NCBI RefSeq assembly: GCF_905147365.1
Contig: NC_056423.1
Location: 9,404,501-9,468,500 of the forward strand
Source of the DNA: Aricia agestis
Lineage: Eukaryota; Arthropoda; Insecta; Lepidoptera; Lycaenidae
DNA: 64,000 nt
Direction: 5' to 3'
In this document: positions 21,995-32,474 of the stretch, one piece after another
Layout of the letters: each line of letters begins with the position of its first letter
Numbering within the stretch: position 1 is the stretch's first letter
Notes under the pieces: generated by a model
Seen by the model: only the letters and a program-made list of their open reading frames with translations
Told to the model about the DNA's origin: nothing
Databases searched by the model: none
Position numbers and translations under genes: made by a program

Positions 21995-22034
21995 GAAATG
22001 CTCCTAAGATAGGTTCCTAAGAAGTACATAGTAA

Positions 22035-22614
22035 GTCCTCATGTATTTTAAGTTTTAATTTAATATAAAACTAATACTTACTTATTATTATTATTGAGGT
22101 AAGTACAAAAGTATTTTTGGTACTTAATACATAATAATATATGTTCCTATGATAATATTATGTTTTATGAACAATAAGTTCCATATGTTTGTTATGCAAT
22201 TCTTATTAAGTAAGTCTTTTTTGGAAAAGTACTATAATGTAGGTTTTTGTTTTTGAGTAAAATTTAGTGATTTACACTATTCCCATCATATAATACCATA
22301 TTGTAGTCAAGAGAAGAAGTTATAAATGAAAAAGTGCTCATATGAGAATTGAGCTAATTGTGATTCTATGATATTATCAATTATTTAACTTTTCTATTAG
22401 TTTAGGTGTATCAATGTTTATCCGGAGCATGTTATACATACATCTAAAGTTTAAAAGGTTGTGTTCTGAAAATTCTTGTTAAAAGTAAGTACTTAATATT
22501 GAATTTACCTCTTTGGTGCAGTGTTTATCATGCATATACCAAAATACTTCAGGTTTACAAGGAAATAGTTTGTGAAATAACACAAAAACCTACAATGCAA
22601 CTATAAGATTGTAC
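22035..22614 (+). repeat. Diverged tandem duplication, copy B
   Basis: Direct repeat of copy A, about 50 bp longer. Several of the extra bases are short TAAGT/ACTTA-type insertions (for example GGTAAGTACAAAAG against GGTACAAAAG in copy A). Confidence 0.8.
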
Positions 22615-23700
22615 CTGTAGGTTTTTGGTGAAAATTCATACTAGTTTTACAGTAATTATACACAACACTTGTGTTCCTTATACCTTGTATGTGTTTCTTG
22701 TGTACTAAATCAATGCAGTCTTAGCTCATCGCACAAATGCAAACCTTATTGTTGACTAGACATATAGGTATATTGTACTAATATACTACACCTCACTTAT
22801 GTTATTATTCTGAAACCTCACTAACACTAAATGGATTACTAAGGTCTCTACGTCTTTACTTATGTATCACTTCGTGATTAACTTGAGAATACTTAATCGT
22901 TTTCCAAAAATTTGGACACTTCGAATGTTTAGTTTTTTGGTTTTAATAACGAATTATTTTCACTAAAATATATGCTATAGACTAAAATATAACTTATTAA
23001 GTAACTAACCAACTAAATAGCAATATAATTTAAGACTAAAAAGTATGTAATAAAATTACTAAAATGTAAACTATTCAGTAAAAGCTACTCATTGGTTGGT
23101 GTTTATTGAATTGCTGTATTTGACGTAAAAGCAAGCGAGCTTATGTCAGAAGTGTTGTCATGATACCAAATGATACGAAATTATTACTCAGTTAACAATG
23201 GAGAAGTGAGTTTTGTGTCACGTGACCACTGACTGGCTGGAAAATAGAGGTCATGGTACCAAAATGCGAGCCAGTCAGTATTCTGGCTGGCTTTAAGAGC
23301 TCATGATAGAGGGGCAGGGCGCCCCTATTCGTAGGATACGACGATACGTAACAACCTGAATAAAAACGAAATATATTATTTACTAGCTCCCCGGTTAACT
23401 TTACTTAGACCATCTGATTATCACACAAAATTTCATCAAAATCGATTCACTGTGGGGTCAAGGACCGACCTACTTCCGCCACCCCCTCCCATCTAACTAT
23501 AATTGTTATACCCTCACCACACTTTAGCCCAACACACTATTGTTAAATGTCCCTGTTAAATAGTGGAAATATAACATTGTACTAAAGTTTGTTTGTTATG
23601 TATTAAGGCTCGAAATATAATACAATGAAGTTACTCTTATACTTTAGGCTGCTCAAATATAGCTCGGGTTACTGAGATAAGTTTGCTAGGGTAAGGTACG
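22615..23700. other. No recognisable gene; possible Helitron 3' end at 23384
   Basis: AT-rich. ACTAGCTCCCCGGTTAACTT at 23383 could be a minus-strand Helitron CTAG end. The stretch GCCCCTATTCGTAGGATAC at about 23318 is echoed inverted at about 17320. Confidence 0.35.
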
Positions 23701-23709
23701 ATTTACAAG

Positions 23710-23995
23710 GTGTAACAAAACTAATAATTATAGTATTATCACTTAGTTTTTTTACACCTTCACACACCTTAGATCAAAATAATAGATACAAAGCCTAAAT
23801 GGTTTGTATTAATTTGATTTGAGGAAAAGTAACAGCGCGAGCGCTGAAAGATATTTTTTTTTGTGATTTGCATGGACAAGCGCCTAGTGTCATGACGTCC
23901 CATACAAAAGTGAAAAAAAGTAACTCTTTCAGCGCTGATACTTTCACAACGAACTTGATATAGGGTACCCATACACACCTTATAGTATTATCACT
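23710..23995. mobile_element. MITE copies of the GGTGTAACAAAACTAA family
   Basis: A small unit at 23710-23763 (AAGGTGTAACAAAACTAA ... TTTTTTTACACCTT) is followed by a longer one at about 23820-23995 with AACAGCGCGAGCGCTGAAAG, its inverted partner TTTCAGCGCTGATACTTTCA, and ACCTTATAGTATTATCACTT. Confidence 0.5.
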
Positions 23996-24532
23996 TCGAC
24001 GGCAAAAAGCGAAAACGTAGTATAACGCAAATTGGAAAATGTACACCAGAGCCGAAAACCTTTTGAGATTTCAGAAAAAAAAAATATCTCCTTTTTCATT
24101 AAACCTACGTGCACCATTTTTTAAACATTTATGTGTATAATTATCTTCTATCGATAAAAATAAGTAAAATCTACCAGAAGTTACTTTTGAGATCCGTTTC
24201 TGTGGGTTACAGCAAAAGCACATATTAATATTATTTTTATATTATGATAAAACGCTGTAAATGATTCAAATAAATGTATGGGCAACATCAAATCAAGTGT
24301 TTTTCTATAAAGCAAAATTGTTGTAACTTCATAATAGAGTATATAGAAATTGCCTCAATTTCAGTGAATTCCAACGCTGTACAAAATTTTCTATTGCTCG
24401 TAGATCCACGGGAAATTTTTTTTGGACTCCAGATCTGTAATAATAAAAAAATGACGTGGGTGTGGGTAACTACGTTTTCGCTTTTTGCCGTCGAGTCTTA
24501 CTTTTGTTACCACCTTTTTTTTTTTTTTTGTC

Positions 24533-24670
24533 GTTGGGGAAATGCGTTTACGCATCCCCGGCAGTCTGGGGAGGGCTACCGGGGTATGTGGGACTCCCTG
24601 GGGGCGGAGGGCCGCGCCCGGGCATACCCACTAAAACCCCAACGGTGTTCCTACTCTTCCGCTTAAGGCA
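24533..24670. repeat. GC-rich interspersed repeat fragment
   Basis: An abrupt GC-rich island: GGGAAATGCGTTTACGCATC, GGGGGCGGAGGGCCGCGCCC, ACTAAAACCCCAACGGTG. Looks like a transposon fragment (LINE 5' UTR or similar). Only one copy is in the window, so the class stays open. Confidence 0.4.
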
Positions 24671-24769
24671 GAGCCACGGGATACGCGGAATACACAACCG
24701 CGACCCTGTCAGCGGATGCCTCTAAAGGCTGTAGGCTGTATACTGTATAGTGTATAATATGATTCCACC

Positions 24770-24890
24770 CGAACACGTGGTTACTACTCTGATCACAAGC
24801 AACTGTATCCGCGTCGCTATTTAATAAATCGTTAGATAATTTGTTATCTCGCGGTGTAGACGTCAAACTGCGCGTTCACGCGAACGCATA
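24770..24890. mobile_element. Diverged copy of the GAGATCACAAG MITE
   Basis: Shares GTCGCTATTTAATAAATCG, ATCTCGCGGTGTAGACG and CGCGAACGCAT with 8530-8685. Confidence 0.4.
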
Positions 24891-25429
24891 TAAATCCAGC
24901 CTCAATGACTACAAATCATTTTAAAGGCATGTGGCTAGAGATTAGCGGCGCTTAAACGGCTTTAGCTACATCATTTGTCATTATAATGATCAATGGGAAG
25001 ATCAGCGTCAAAATTATTGGCCATCAATCATGATAATATAATACTGACCCTCTAAGTTTGCAAATGATGGACAAATAAACGTGATTATGAACGTTGCGAA
25101 ATAATTATGATGGTAAACTTGGTTATCCATCATGTCCCAGTTCAAAATTCAATGGAAAGAAATTTTAAGAAGCGACTGGACCGACTTTTTTGATATTATC
25201 TCCGAAAGTGCTAAATGATAATTATGACAGGTTTTGATGAGGCTTAGCACAGGTATAGTTTACACAATAGAGAGGAAGTAGGATATTATTTATTAAATTA
25301 CTTTAAATTGCGCAAAGTTAACAAGGGTTTTACTATTGCGCGCACAAAACACGGCTACATCCAAAACGTAGTTGGAGTTCAAAATGTCAATGATTGTTAT
25401 GTCCTTTTCTGTGGTCTACCCTATATGAT
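24891..25429. other. No recognisable gene or repeat
   Basis: AT-rich sequence, nothing I can assign. Confidence 0.35.
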
Positions 25430-25575
25430 CACTGTTAAGCATTAGTGTCCTAACCCACATTTTTTTGTTGTTAAAATTTGAATGCAGTCTTGTTCTAAAT
25501 CATCTAAAAACATAACTGCATTCATAACTGAATACACATTTTTTTTGTGGGTTAGTACACGAATGCTTAACAGCG
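25430..25575. mobile_element. MITE (CGCTGTTAAGCATTCGTG family), copy 1
   Basis: CACTGTTAAGCATTAGTGTC at the left and ACACGAATGCTTAACAGCG at the right are inverted, with CTAACCCAC / GTGGGTTAG inside. Copy 2 is at 56120-56268. Confidence 0.7.
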
Positions 25576-26343
25576 TCCAATTATATCAGTGCTAAATATC
25601 ATAAGAATCGGTTTTGCAGTTGTCAGTTTAGCTCGTTCAAACAAAGAAACAAAATCAACTTTATAATAGTGTATGTAGGTAAGTTTTGTGTATAGGTACC
25701 GAGATAGCGTGTATATAGGTTCGGTTTTCCGTTGACCGGATCAAAATGAATACGAATATTCTCAAACACAGGATATTGCAGACTTCGAAACTGGTAGAAA
25801 CATAAAATAAAATCATGTATCACGTTCATATTATAAAACTAAAGAGATACCTATTTTTATGTGGTTTGGCGCAGACCTAAGTATAGTAGAGTCTATTCTT
25901 TACCTGCGTAAATGTAATTTCCCGTGGTCTATTTTTTTTGCGGGAAACTGGAATGATTTAGTTTACACATAAAATGAAAAGCAGTAATATATTTTACTCT
26001 TGTAATAACTTTCATGATTTAATAGATAGAAAGGTGAACACGTTTAACTTATAACAGACAGATTTTTCATCGAGGGTTAATGAACAACCTTTTTAAGCAC
26101 AATAATAATAATATTATTAAAATAATGATAATAATGTTGACCTATCACAAGTGCTTCAAACCCATGAGGTTCATGAGGCGTAACCTAACACCGCTCGGCC
26201 AATATCGCGCTGATTAATGTTTAAGTTGGCCCGGACTATAAGTACTGGAGTAAGGCTCCCCGGGGAATTCCCTCTGCAGAGTACTTGATACGGTGGAGGT
26301 GTTCTAGTACACTAGTTTATAATATAATATTATAATTTATCTG
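25576..26343. other. No recognisable gene or repeat
   Basis: AT-rich. Small ORFs here (for example 25623-25829 minus) have no features of real genes. Confidence 0.35.
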
Positions 26344-26450
26344 CAGGCGGTAACAAAACTAAGTGATAATACTTTAGGGTGCGTAATTACGATGTCTTTC
26401 TCCTAATTAATACAGTTCACTGTGAAAGTAGCAGCGCTGAAAGTGCAATT
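26344..26450. mobile_element. Fragment of the GGTGTAACAAAACTAAGTGAT MITE
   Basis: GGTAACAAAACTAAGTGATA, CTTTAGGGTGCGTA and AGTAGCAGCGCTGAAAGTGC match the copies at 9373 and 30525. Confidence 0.5.
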
Positions 26451-26488
26451 TTTGGGTTCCGTACCCAAAGGGTAAGAACCCTATTACT

Positions 26489-26629
26489 AACGGCCGTTCC
26501 CAATATTTGATCTATCTCTGGTTTTGTCCTACTAGAGATAGGAATAGCTCACAATTGACATAAAATATATGTCTCTAATGTCTATTGCGAGCTATTCCTA
26601 TCTCTAGTAGGACAAAACCAGAGATATAC
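26489..26629. mobile_element. Fold-back MITE (ACGGCCGTTCCCAATATT family), copy 1
   Basis: Arms of about 42 bp: CTATCTCTGGTTTTGTCC...GAATAGCTC at 26513 and the reverse complement GAGCTATTCC...AAACCAGAGATA ending 26629. Copy 2 is at 31392-31553. Confidence 0.7.
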
Positions 26630-26786
26630 AAACATAAAACAAACGTAATTTTTTGCTATTTTTTGCTCGATATCAATAACTGCAACACATAGGCACTTAA
26701 AATATTCACGAAATACTCAGTTATTTTTATTTTTTTTTATTAAATAAGGGGGCAAACGAGCAAAAGGGTCACCTGATGGTAAGCAA

Positions 26787-27737
26787 CTACCGTCGCCCAT
26801 GGACACTCGCAATATCAGAAGAGCTGCAGGTGCGTTGCCGGCCTTTTAAGAAGGAATACGCTCTTTTCTTGAAGGTTTGCAGGTCGTATCGGTCCGGAAA
26901 TACTGCTGGTGACAGTTCATTCCAGAGTTTTACAGTGCGCGGCAGAAAGTTACGTGAAAAACGCACTGTGGAAGACTGCCACTCATCAAGGTGATGAGGA
27001 TGGTATGTTTTTCGCGTGGGACGATAGCGAAAAGTTGCAGGTGGTATGATTCCGAACAATTCCTCAGAGCACTCCCCGTGATACAACCGATAGAGGATGC
27101 AGAGTGAAGCTACATCTCGGCGTAACTCCAGGGGGTCCAAGCTGTTTGAAACACTATGGCAGTCAACAATTCGAGCAGCCCTTCGTTGGATACGAAACAG
27201 AGGGAGCAGTTGGTATTTTGGCGCCCCTGCTCAGAGATGAGAACAATATTCCATATGAGGCCGAACCTGCGCCTTGTAGAGTTGTAGGCGTTGGTCCGGG
27301 CTGAAGTACTGTCTCGCTCTGTTAAGAACACCAAGCTTCTTCGAGGCTACTTTGGCCTTACCCTCAAGATGATATCGGAACTGGACTTCGCTCGATATGT
27401 TGACGCCAAGTATCTCAATGCTAGGGGAGATGGTTAAAGATGTGCCCTCGAAACGAGGATAAACGACCATTGGTGACTTTTTAGTGGTGAATGCGCAGAC
27501 TTGTGTCTTGGTGGGGTTGAATTGGACTAAGTTACGTCTACCCCATTCAGAGACCTTCTCCAATGAATTCTCCACCTTAGACACAAGTTCGTTTCGACTC
27601 TCAGTGACATTTTGCCGAGAAATATTAGGGGAGCCGGTATATACAGCATCACCTGTACTATCATCCGCATAGCAATGAATGCCGTTGGTTTGTAACATGT
27701 CATTGATATGCAGTATGAATAGAGTAGGCGATAGCAC
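26787..27737 (-). pseudogene. LINE ORF2, C-terminal half of reverse transcriptase
   Basis: A frame from 27737 to 26787 interrupted by an in-frame TGA at 27231-27233. It holds the RT catalytic box YADDST at about residue 23, the thumb block LVQFNPTKTQVCAF, EILGVNI, and after the stop the conserved tail (LWNELSP, DLQTFKKRAYSFLKG). The final about 25 codons (GRQRTCSSSDIASVHGRR) are encoded by the same bases that serve as the conserved 3' end of the short derivatives. Confidence 0.85.
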
Positions 27738-27817
27738 ACAGCCCTGAGGGACACCAGCATTAACAGACTGAGTTTCCGTTTATTCGCCGTCAACTACGAC
27801 CTTTATGCTTCTGTCTG

Positions 27818-29155
27818 CTAAGAAACTAGTGACCCACTTACATAATTTCTCGGGCAGCCCGTATGATGGAAGCTTTGATAGCAGCGCTTTATGCCAAACC
27901 CGATCAAAGGCCTTCGCAATGTCCAAACTAACACCCAATGCCTCTCAGTAGTCAGGTATGCCAAGAGATCACCAGCCGAGCGACCCTTACGGAATCCGTA
28001 TTGTTTGTCGCTTAGCAATCCCTGGCCGTCCAAGTATCGAAGAAGCTGGCTATTGATAATGGATTCCATTATCTTTGAGAAGAGAGAGGTTATAGCGATT
28101 GGTCTGTAGTTGGAAGGATTTGAGCGGTCACCTTTTTTGGGGATCGGGTGCACCAAGGCTGTCTTCCAGGAAGCCGGGACGATGCCATTGGAATAGGAGA
28201 GCCGAAAAAGACGCGTCAAGACCGGAGCCAACTCTGGAGCACACTTTTTCAACACAATAGGCGGGATTCCGTCAGGCCCACTCGACTTTTGGATATCAAG
28301 GGAAAAGAGGGCTTTTTGCACTGAGCGCTGATGAAACCGAATATCCGAAATGATGCTCGTGCATCGCGGTATGGTCGGCGGTTTCTGCCCCCCGTCATCC
28401 AGGGTCGAGTTTGACGCAAAGAGCTTGCCCAGAAGATCGGCTTTGTCCCTTGCGTCTTGGGCTAACGATCCATTTCCTACGTGTAGGGATGGTAGGGTTG
28501 GCTTGCAGAAATTTCCTTCAATAGCTTTGGCCAGAGACCAGAATGCACGGGTTCCCGAGGGGACGCACTCGAGTCTCTTGCCAATTCTATTGACGTGCTG
28601 TTGCTTTGCCCGAGTAATCTCTTTCTTGAGGGACCTAGAGGCAAGGTTGTACTCCTTTTTATATGTGCTGGTATTTAAATCCCGAGCAGACACTGCGTTG
28701 GCCCAGGATTGGTAAGCCTCCTGCTTCCGGTGAGAAGCTTTTTTGGGGGATGAACCAGACCAGGGACGAAATCTGCCGCCAGTTGGCACTAAAGAGGTCG
28801 GAATGAAAAGTTCCATTCCCTGCATCACCACATCGGCAACAGAGTTGGCAGTGTTGTCGGGATCATCCGGCGAGAAGCACACGTGCCCCCAAGGATAGGA
28901 TGCAAAAAACGACCGCATCCCATCCCAGTCTGCTGACTTGTAGTGCCACACACGACGGTATTTAACAGCGCGCTGTCTTAACACCATCGTAAGTGGCACA
29001 GAACTCCTAACAAGGCAATGATCCGATGAACCAAGTGGTGCGGTTACGGATATTTGGTAGTCGTCAGGATTTGAAGTCAGTAGGAGGTCCAACAAGGAAG
29101 GATTCTGACCATCCACATCTGGGATTCGCGTAGGCGTAGCAACCAGTTGTGTCAA
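27818..29155 (-). pseudogene. LINE ORF2, end of endonuclease plus N-terminal RT
   Basis: A 445-codon frame. The N-terminal part has the endonuclease end LLDLLLTSNPDDYQ and GSSDHCLV (the SDH catalytic motif). RT fingers and palm follow: SSGPDGIPPIVLKK, IPKKGDRSNPSNYRPI, and KQYGFRKGRSAGDLLAYL. After that the frame is lost: near 27950 a short deletion shifts reading, and the FDRVWHKALLSKL-type block continues in the other frame. An in-frame TAA also sits near 27781. Confidence 0.85.
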
Positions 29156-29237
29156 GTCGTTCGCAAGGGCAAAGTTGCAGACAGATCTCCCCGCATGATC
29201 AGTTTTACTGGAATTGAGCCAGTCGGCGTGGTGGGCA

Positions 29238-29813
29238 TTAAAGTTGCCAAGTTATGATCTCTGCGGATGGGATCTGCTGCTGCACAAAATCTGAAGCAGC
29301 TTGCAGGTACTCCAAGAGTCGGTCCGTCTCGGGGTCACCACTTTGGGACCTATATAGGCACGCATAGACGCGAGGGTGGTCGTCGCAATCTATGCGGAGC
29401 CATAAGTTTGATAGGTCCATGACCTCAAGATTGCTGAGGCGGCGAGAGCTGATATCATCTCTGATATACACACACACTCCAGCTTTGGGTAGAAAGGAGT
29501 GCTCGAGGTAATACCCTGGGTGGGAAAGGTATGATGTGTCACTCGGAGATGATATCTGCGTCTCGGTTAAAAAGAGCAAAGCCGGCTTTGCCGTCTCAAG
29601 GTGGTAATGGACAGCATTAAGGTTGGAGTGTAATCCCCTGATATTACAAAAGTCCATGTTTAATATCGAGGGGGGTGCCTTTGTGTGTTTGCTCTTGCCC
29701 CGAGCAGATCGGAGCGCAGTTTTGCCCTCCCCAGAATACGAGGGGTAGCCTTGGACGTCCACGTTCAGTTCCAGGAGTTCCTGAGCCTGGACGTCCAGAG
29801 AGGGATTCTCCAA
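29238..29813 (-). pseudogene. LINE ORF2, apurinic-type endonuclease N-terminus
   Basis: A 191-codon frame. ILNMDFCNIRGL and ALLFLTETQI (the ET catalytic motif) identify the exonuclease-endonuclease-phosphatase fold used for target nicking. It ends in a frameshift at about 29240. Just beyond, the expected GDFN catalytic motif reads GNFNAHHADW in the next frame, so a key Asp is Asn here. The first residues (MENPSLDVQAQELL) are not conserved-looking. Confidence 0.8.
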
Positions 29814-30059
29814 CGCAGTTGGTACCCTCCTGGGGTAACAAATTGTTTTTCAACTGCGGCATTTCTAGGGGGGTAGGGGATTGGGCCTCCGGTAAACTCA
29901 ATCACTCGGCGAAACACAGCGCAAGCGCTGTTTCACGCCGGTTTTCTGTGAGGCCGTGGTATTTCTCCGGTCGAGCCGGCCCATTCGTGCCGAAGCATGT
30001 CTCTCCCACGGACGAGTTATATTTGTACTTTAATAATCAATAATAAAATTTAAATAAAT

Positions 30060-30462
30060 TAAATAATTAAGGGGGTTCCCATACAAAAAACACAAAGAAG
30101 AAGGATTAAAATTGCCCCACGTCCTATAGAAAAGCGATGTACCTCAAAAGATAATAAAAAAATAATATAAAAATATGGCATACTTCCGAACGCCATCCTT
30201 ACTGTCTGACATACAAAAAATGCTATGAAAATTCTTTCAGGCGCAATATAATTGATATACAGAATATGTTATATTTCATGACGTCCGTTTGACTATGGAT
30301 GTTGTCAGGCGTGTACCTGCACATTGTTAAAAATGCCTATACAATATACCACAATAAGAACAAACGCTTGGCTCTCGGCTCGACTTGGATTATGGTAATA
30401 GTAATACTCCCCACACCGGAACCCTTCGTGCGCGAGTTTAACTCGCACTTGGCAGATTTTTT
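30060..30462 (-). mobile_element. Interspersed repeat (GCCAAGTGCGAG family), partial, inverted
   Basis: TGCGCGAGTTTAACTCGCAC and TTGGCAGATTTTTT at about 30429-30465 are the inverted head of the repeat at 17643. GGGGGTTCCCATACAAAAAA at about 30070 matches its interior. The middle is diverged. Confidence 0.4.
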
Positions 30463-30524
30463 TTATTTGTATGGGCAAGAGCCCCAGTTTCAGGAATTTG
30501 CCCGTACAAAAGTTAAAAAAGTTA

Positions 30525-30655
30525 TTCTTTTAGCGCTGCTCCTTTGACACTGGACTCAATACTGCATGTGACCACAGAATAGATAATAGTACAAATATGA
30601 CCCATACACACCCTGAAGTATCATCACTTAGTTTTGTTACACCTTGTATACTAAT
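30525..30655 (-). mobile_element. MITE fragment (GGTGTAACAAAACTAAGTGAT family)
   Basis: AGCGCTGCTCCTTTGACAC, CACACCCTGAAGTATCATCA and CTTAGTTTTGTTACACCTTG match the other copies in reverse. Confidence 0.55.
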
Positions 30656-30713
30656 ATTGTAAAGCTAATCTCAGGAATTACCGGCTCGAATTAAAAGATT
30701 TAAATATATTCTA

Positions 30714-30931
30714 CTAGATGACGTCCGCAACTCCGTTGCGCCAAAACTCGTTTATCGCGCGGGAACCGTACATTTTTTCGGGATAAAAATTATCCTATGT
30801 CCTTTCCCGGGACTCAAGGTATCTCCATGCCAAATTTCAGCAAAATCGGTTGAGCAGTTTGTACGTGAAGAGGTAACTGACAGACAGACAGACAGACAGA
30901 CACACTTTCGCATTTATAATATTAGTATGGA
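30714..30931 (-). mobile_element. Non-autonomous Helitron-like element (CAGA/CTGT family)
   Basis: Minus strand: 5' TCCATACTAATATTATAAAT, CTGTCTGTCTGTCTG tract, CGATTTTGCTGAAATTTGGC, then hairpin GCAACGGAGTTGC, then CGTCATCTAG at 30714-30717. This is the best-preserved copy and shows the typical Helitron ends. Confidence 0.8.
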
Positions 30932-31076
30932 AGTATATGGAAGTATGGATGTCGAATAGTCCATTTATTGAAAAGGGCTTTAATAGAGATTGCAAAGTCT
31001 TAATAAATACTATTTTTTTTAAGGAAACATTTTGATAGATACGAAATACTAAACTATCCTTTCTCTTTTGTCGCAG

Positions 31077-31290
31077 GGTAACAAAGCAGGAACGATGCTG
31101 GTAATATGGAGATGAAACGCAATGACAAACAGGGCAGCGTCCCCCTGACGACCAAGGAGGAAGACAAGAGGTCCCGGAGCAGCAGCAGATCGGAGAAGGA
31201 GCTGAGGCTGCCGCCGGAGAAGTCTCCGGAGGACAGGAGAGAGAGAAGACTGTCCAAAGCCAGCGAGTCGTCGAAGGATACTTTTGACAG
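31077..31290 (+). CDS. Host gene, first coding exon (start codon at 31106)
   Basis: A polypyrimidine tract and TTTGTCGCAG precede 31077, and CAG|GTGAGA follows 31290. All three frames carry stops before 31106 (TAA at 31079 in the open frame), so translation should start at ATG 31106 or just after, and 31077-31105 is 5' UTR. The exon encodes 61 complete codons plus two bases (AG). The peptide is highly charged and low in complexity (EDKRSRSSSRSEKELRL, DRRERRLSKASESS), probably disordered. GC content is far above the flanks. The next exon at 51324 begins with the base that completes an Arg codon. The protein family is not recognised. Confidence 0.7.
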
Positions 31291-31391
31291 GTGAGATGAA
31301 ATTCTCTATTGCTTTTTTAATACTGAAGGTAGGTAGGTATAAAGAAGAGTTAGTAACAGAGCTATACTTGTACTATCAGAGAAGTTGATTT

Positions 31392-31553
31392 ACGGCCGTT
31401 CCCAATATTCAATCTATCTCTGGTTTGACATACAACCGATCGCAGCTAACATTGAATTAACATAAAATATATGTCTCTAACGTCTAATGTGAGGTATTTC
31501 TTATCTCTAGTAGGGCAAAACCAGAGATAGATCAAATATTGGGAATGGCTGTT
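31392..31553. mobile_element. Fold-back MITE (ACGGCCGTTCCCAATATT family), copy 2
   Basis: ACGGCCGTTCCCAATATT at the left and AATATTGGGAATGGCTGTT at the right are inverted, with CTATCTCTGGTTT / CCAGAGATAGATC inside. Confidence 0.75.
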
Positions 31554-31577
31554 ATAGGCAGATGGCGGACGGCGGCT

Positions 31578-31645
31578 GGGTTTGACGTAGCGCGACCAAA
31601 CTAGGTAGTAGTTTGGTCGCGTTACGTCAAACGCAGCCGACATAT
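31578..31645. mobile_element. Hairpin element
   Basis: GCTGGGTTTGACGTAGCGCG and CGCGTTACGTCAAACGCAGC face each other around GACCAAACTAGG/TAGTTTGGTC. Confidence 0.55.
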
Positions 31646-31827
31646 TTCGACCAAATGAATTAGATCTGTCAACTGCCCATCAATCAGTTTCTTCGTATGC
31701 AATGGCAAAGCCATGCTACGACTCGCTACACCACGGCTACAGAGCACTACGCTTCGCTACGATCGCTACGCCGCGTAATGTAGTGTCACATTGTGTCATA
31801 ATACGACGCGCTACACCACGCTCCGAT

Positions 31828-31984
31828 AGGGTCAATTCAAACCGCAACGCGACAAGGCGCGGTGCGGTACGAATTTGTATGGATTTGACAAAATTCAATT
31901 GCGTGAGACGTTTTGCGAATCTATCAAATCCATATAAATTTGGAAATGCATCTACGCGTCGCGTTGCGGTCTGAATCAACCCTA
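31828..31984. mobile_element. MITE (GTCAATTCAGACCGCAACGC family), copy 1
   Basis: AGGGTCAATTCAAACCGCAA and TTGCGGTCTGAATCAACCCT are inverted ends. A shared interior contains TATGGATTTGACA / TCAAATCCATA and GCGTGAGACGT. Confidence 0.75.
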
Positions 31985-32046
31985 GGGTCAATTCAGGCCG
32001 CAACGTGACGAGGCGAGACGAGCCGCGGCGCGGCATAAATTAGTAT
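31984..32046 (+). mobile_element. Half copy of the same MITE
   Basis: GGGTCAATTCAGGCCGCAAC followed by GACGAGGCGAGACGAG and GCGGCGCGGCATAAATT. Only the left arm is present, butted against copy 1. Confidence 0.6.
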
Positions 32047-32316
32047 ACGATCGCTACGCCGCGTTCCTAAGCTACCGACAGCTATGGCACGCCGCAGACG
32101 CGCTACGGTACGCTACGAAGCACTACGCTTCGCAATGATCGCTACGCCGCGTGCTACGGTTCACAGCCCTTCGCTTCCGAGGGCTACGCGACGCTACGGA
32201 CCACTACACCCTATGTCGCGATACCGATTGTTACGCCACGCTACGATGCGCACGCTCATTTACACAGAGCTACGTTGTGCCATGTATGAGTTACGTCATA
32301 CTATGACCTATTGATA

Positions 32317-32474
32317 AGGGTTGATTCAGACCGCAACGCGACGCGTAGATTCATTTCTAAATTTATATGGATTTGACAGCTTAGCAAGACGTCTCGCGCA
32401 ATTGAAATCTGTAAAATCCATACAAATTTATGCCGCGCCGCGCCTCGCCTCGTCGCGTTGCGTTACGACCCTAA
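32317..32474. mobile_element. MITE (GTCAATTCAGACCGCAACGC family), copy 2
   Basis: AGGGTTGATTCAGACCGCAA at the left, GTCGCGTTGCGTTACGACCCT at the right, with the same TATGGATTTGACA interior. Confidence 0.75.

Larger units (their letters stand above)
26731..30012 (-). mobile_element. Nearly full-length CR1/Jockey-group LINE, inactivated
   Basis: Minus strand. The 5' UTR head lies at 30012-29870 (ACATGCTTCGGCACGAATGG, GGCTCGACCGGAGAAATACC), then a long endonuclease-RT frame broken by frameshifts and stops. The 3' end is TTAAAAGGCCGGCAACGC ... GCCCCCTTATTTAATAAA with an A-rich tail near 26731. Both ends recur, without the middle, in the short copies at 16986, 57258, 57870 and 61529, which shows that this copy is close to full length. 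No clear target duplication was found. Confidence 0.85.
31700..32316. repeat. CTACG-rich degenerate low-complexity patch
   Basis: GCTACG, CTACGC, GCTACGCCGCG and close variants recur many times on the + strand from about 31714 to 32300 (for example CTACGCTTCGCTACGATCGC and GATCGCTACGCCGCG, the latter near 31760, 32050 and 32140). MITE copies at 31828-31984 and 31984-32046 split it. No clean period is visible by eye. Confidence 0.6.

Noticed and set aside
24456..24725. GC-rich ORFs as coding exon
   Set aside because: Both overlapping frames are open because of GC content. The segment has the look of a dispersed transposon fragment.
31291..31320. Read-through of exon 1 as a complete short protein ending at 31294
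   Set aside because: The stop lies within a strong donor site (CAG|GTGAGA), and the phase fits exon 2 exactly, so splicing is the better explanation.
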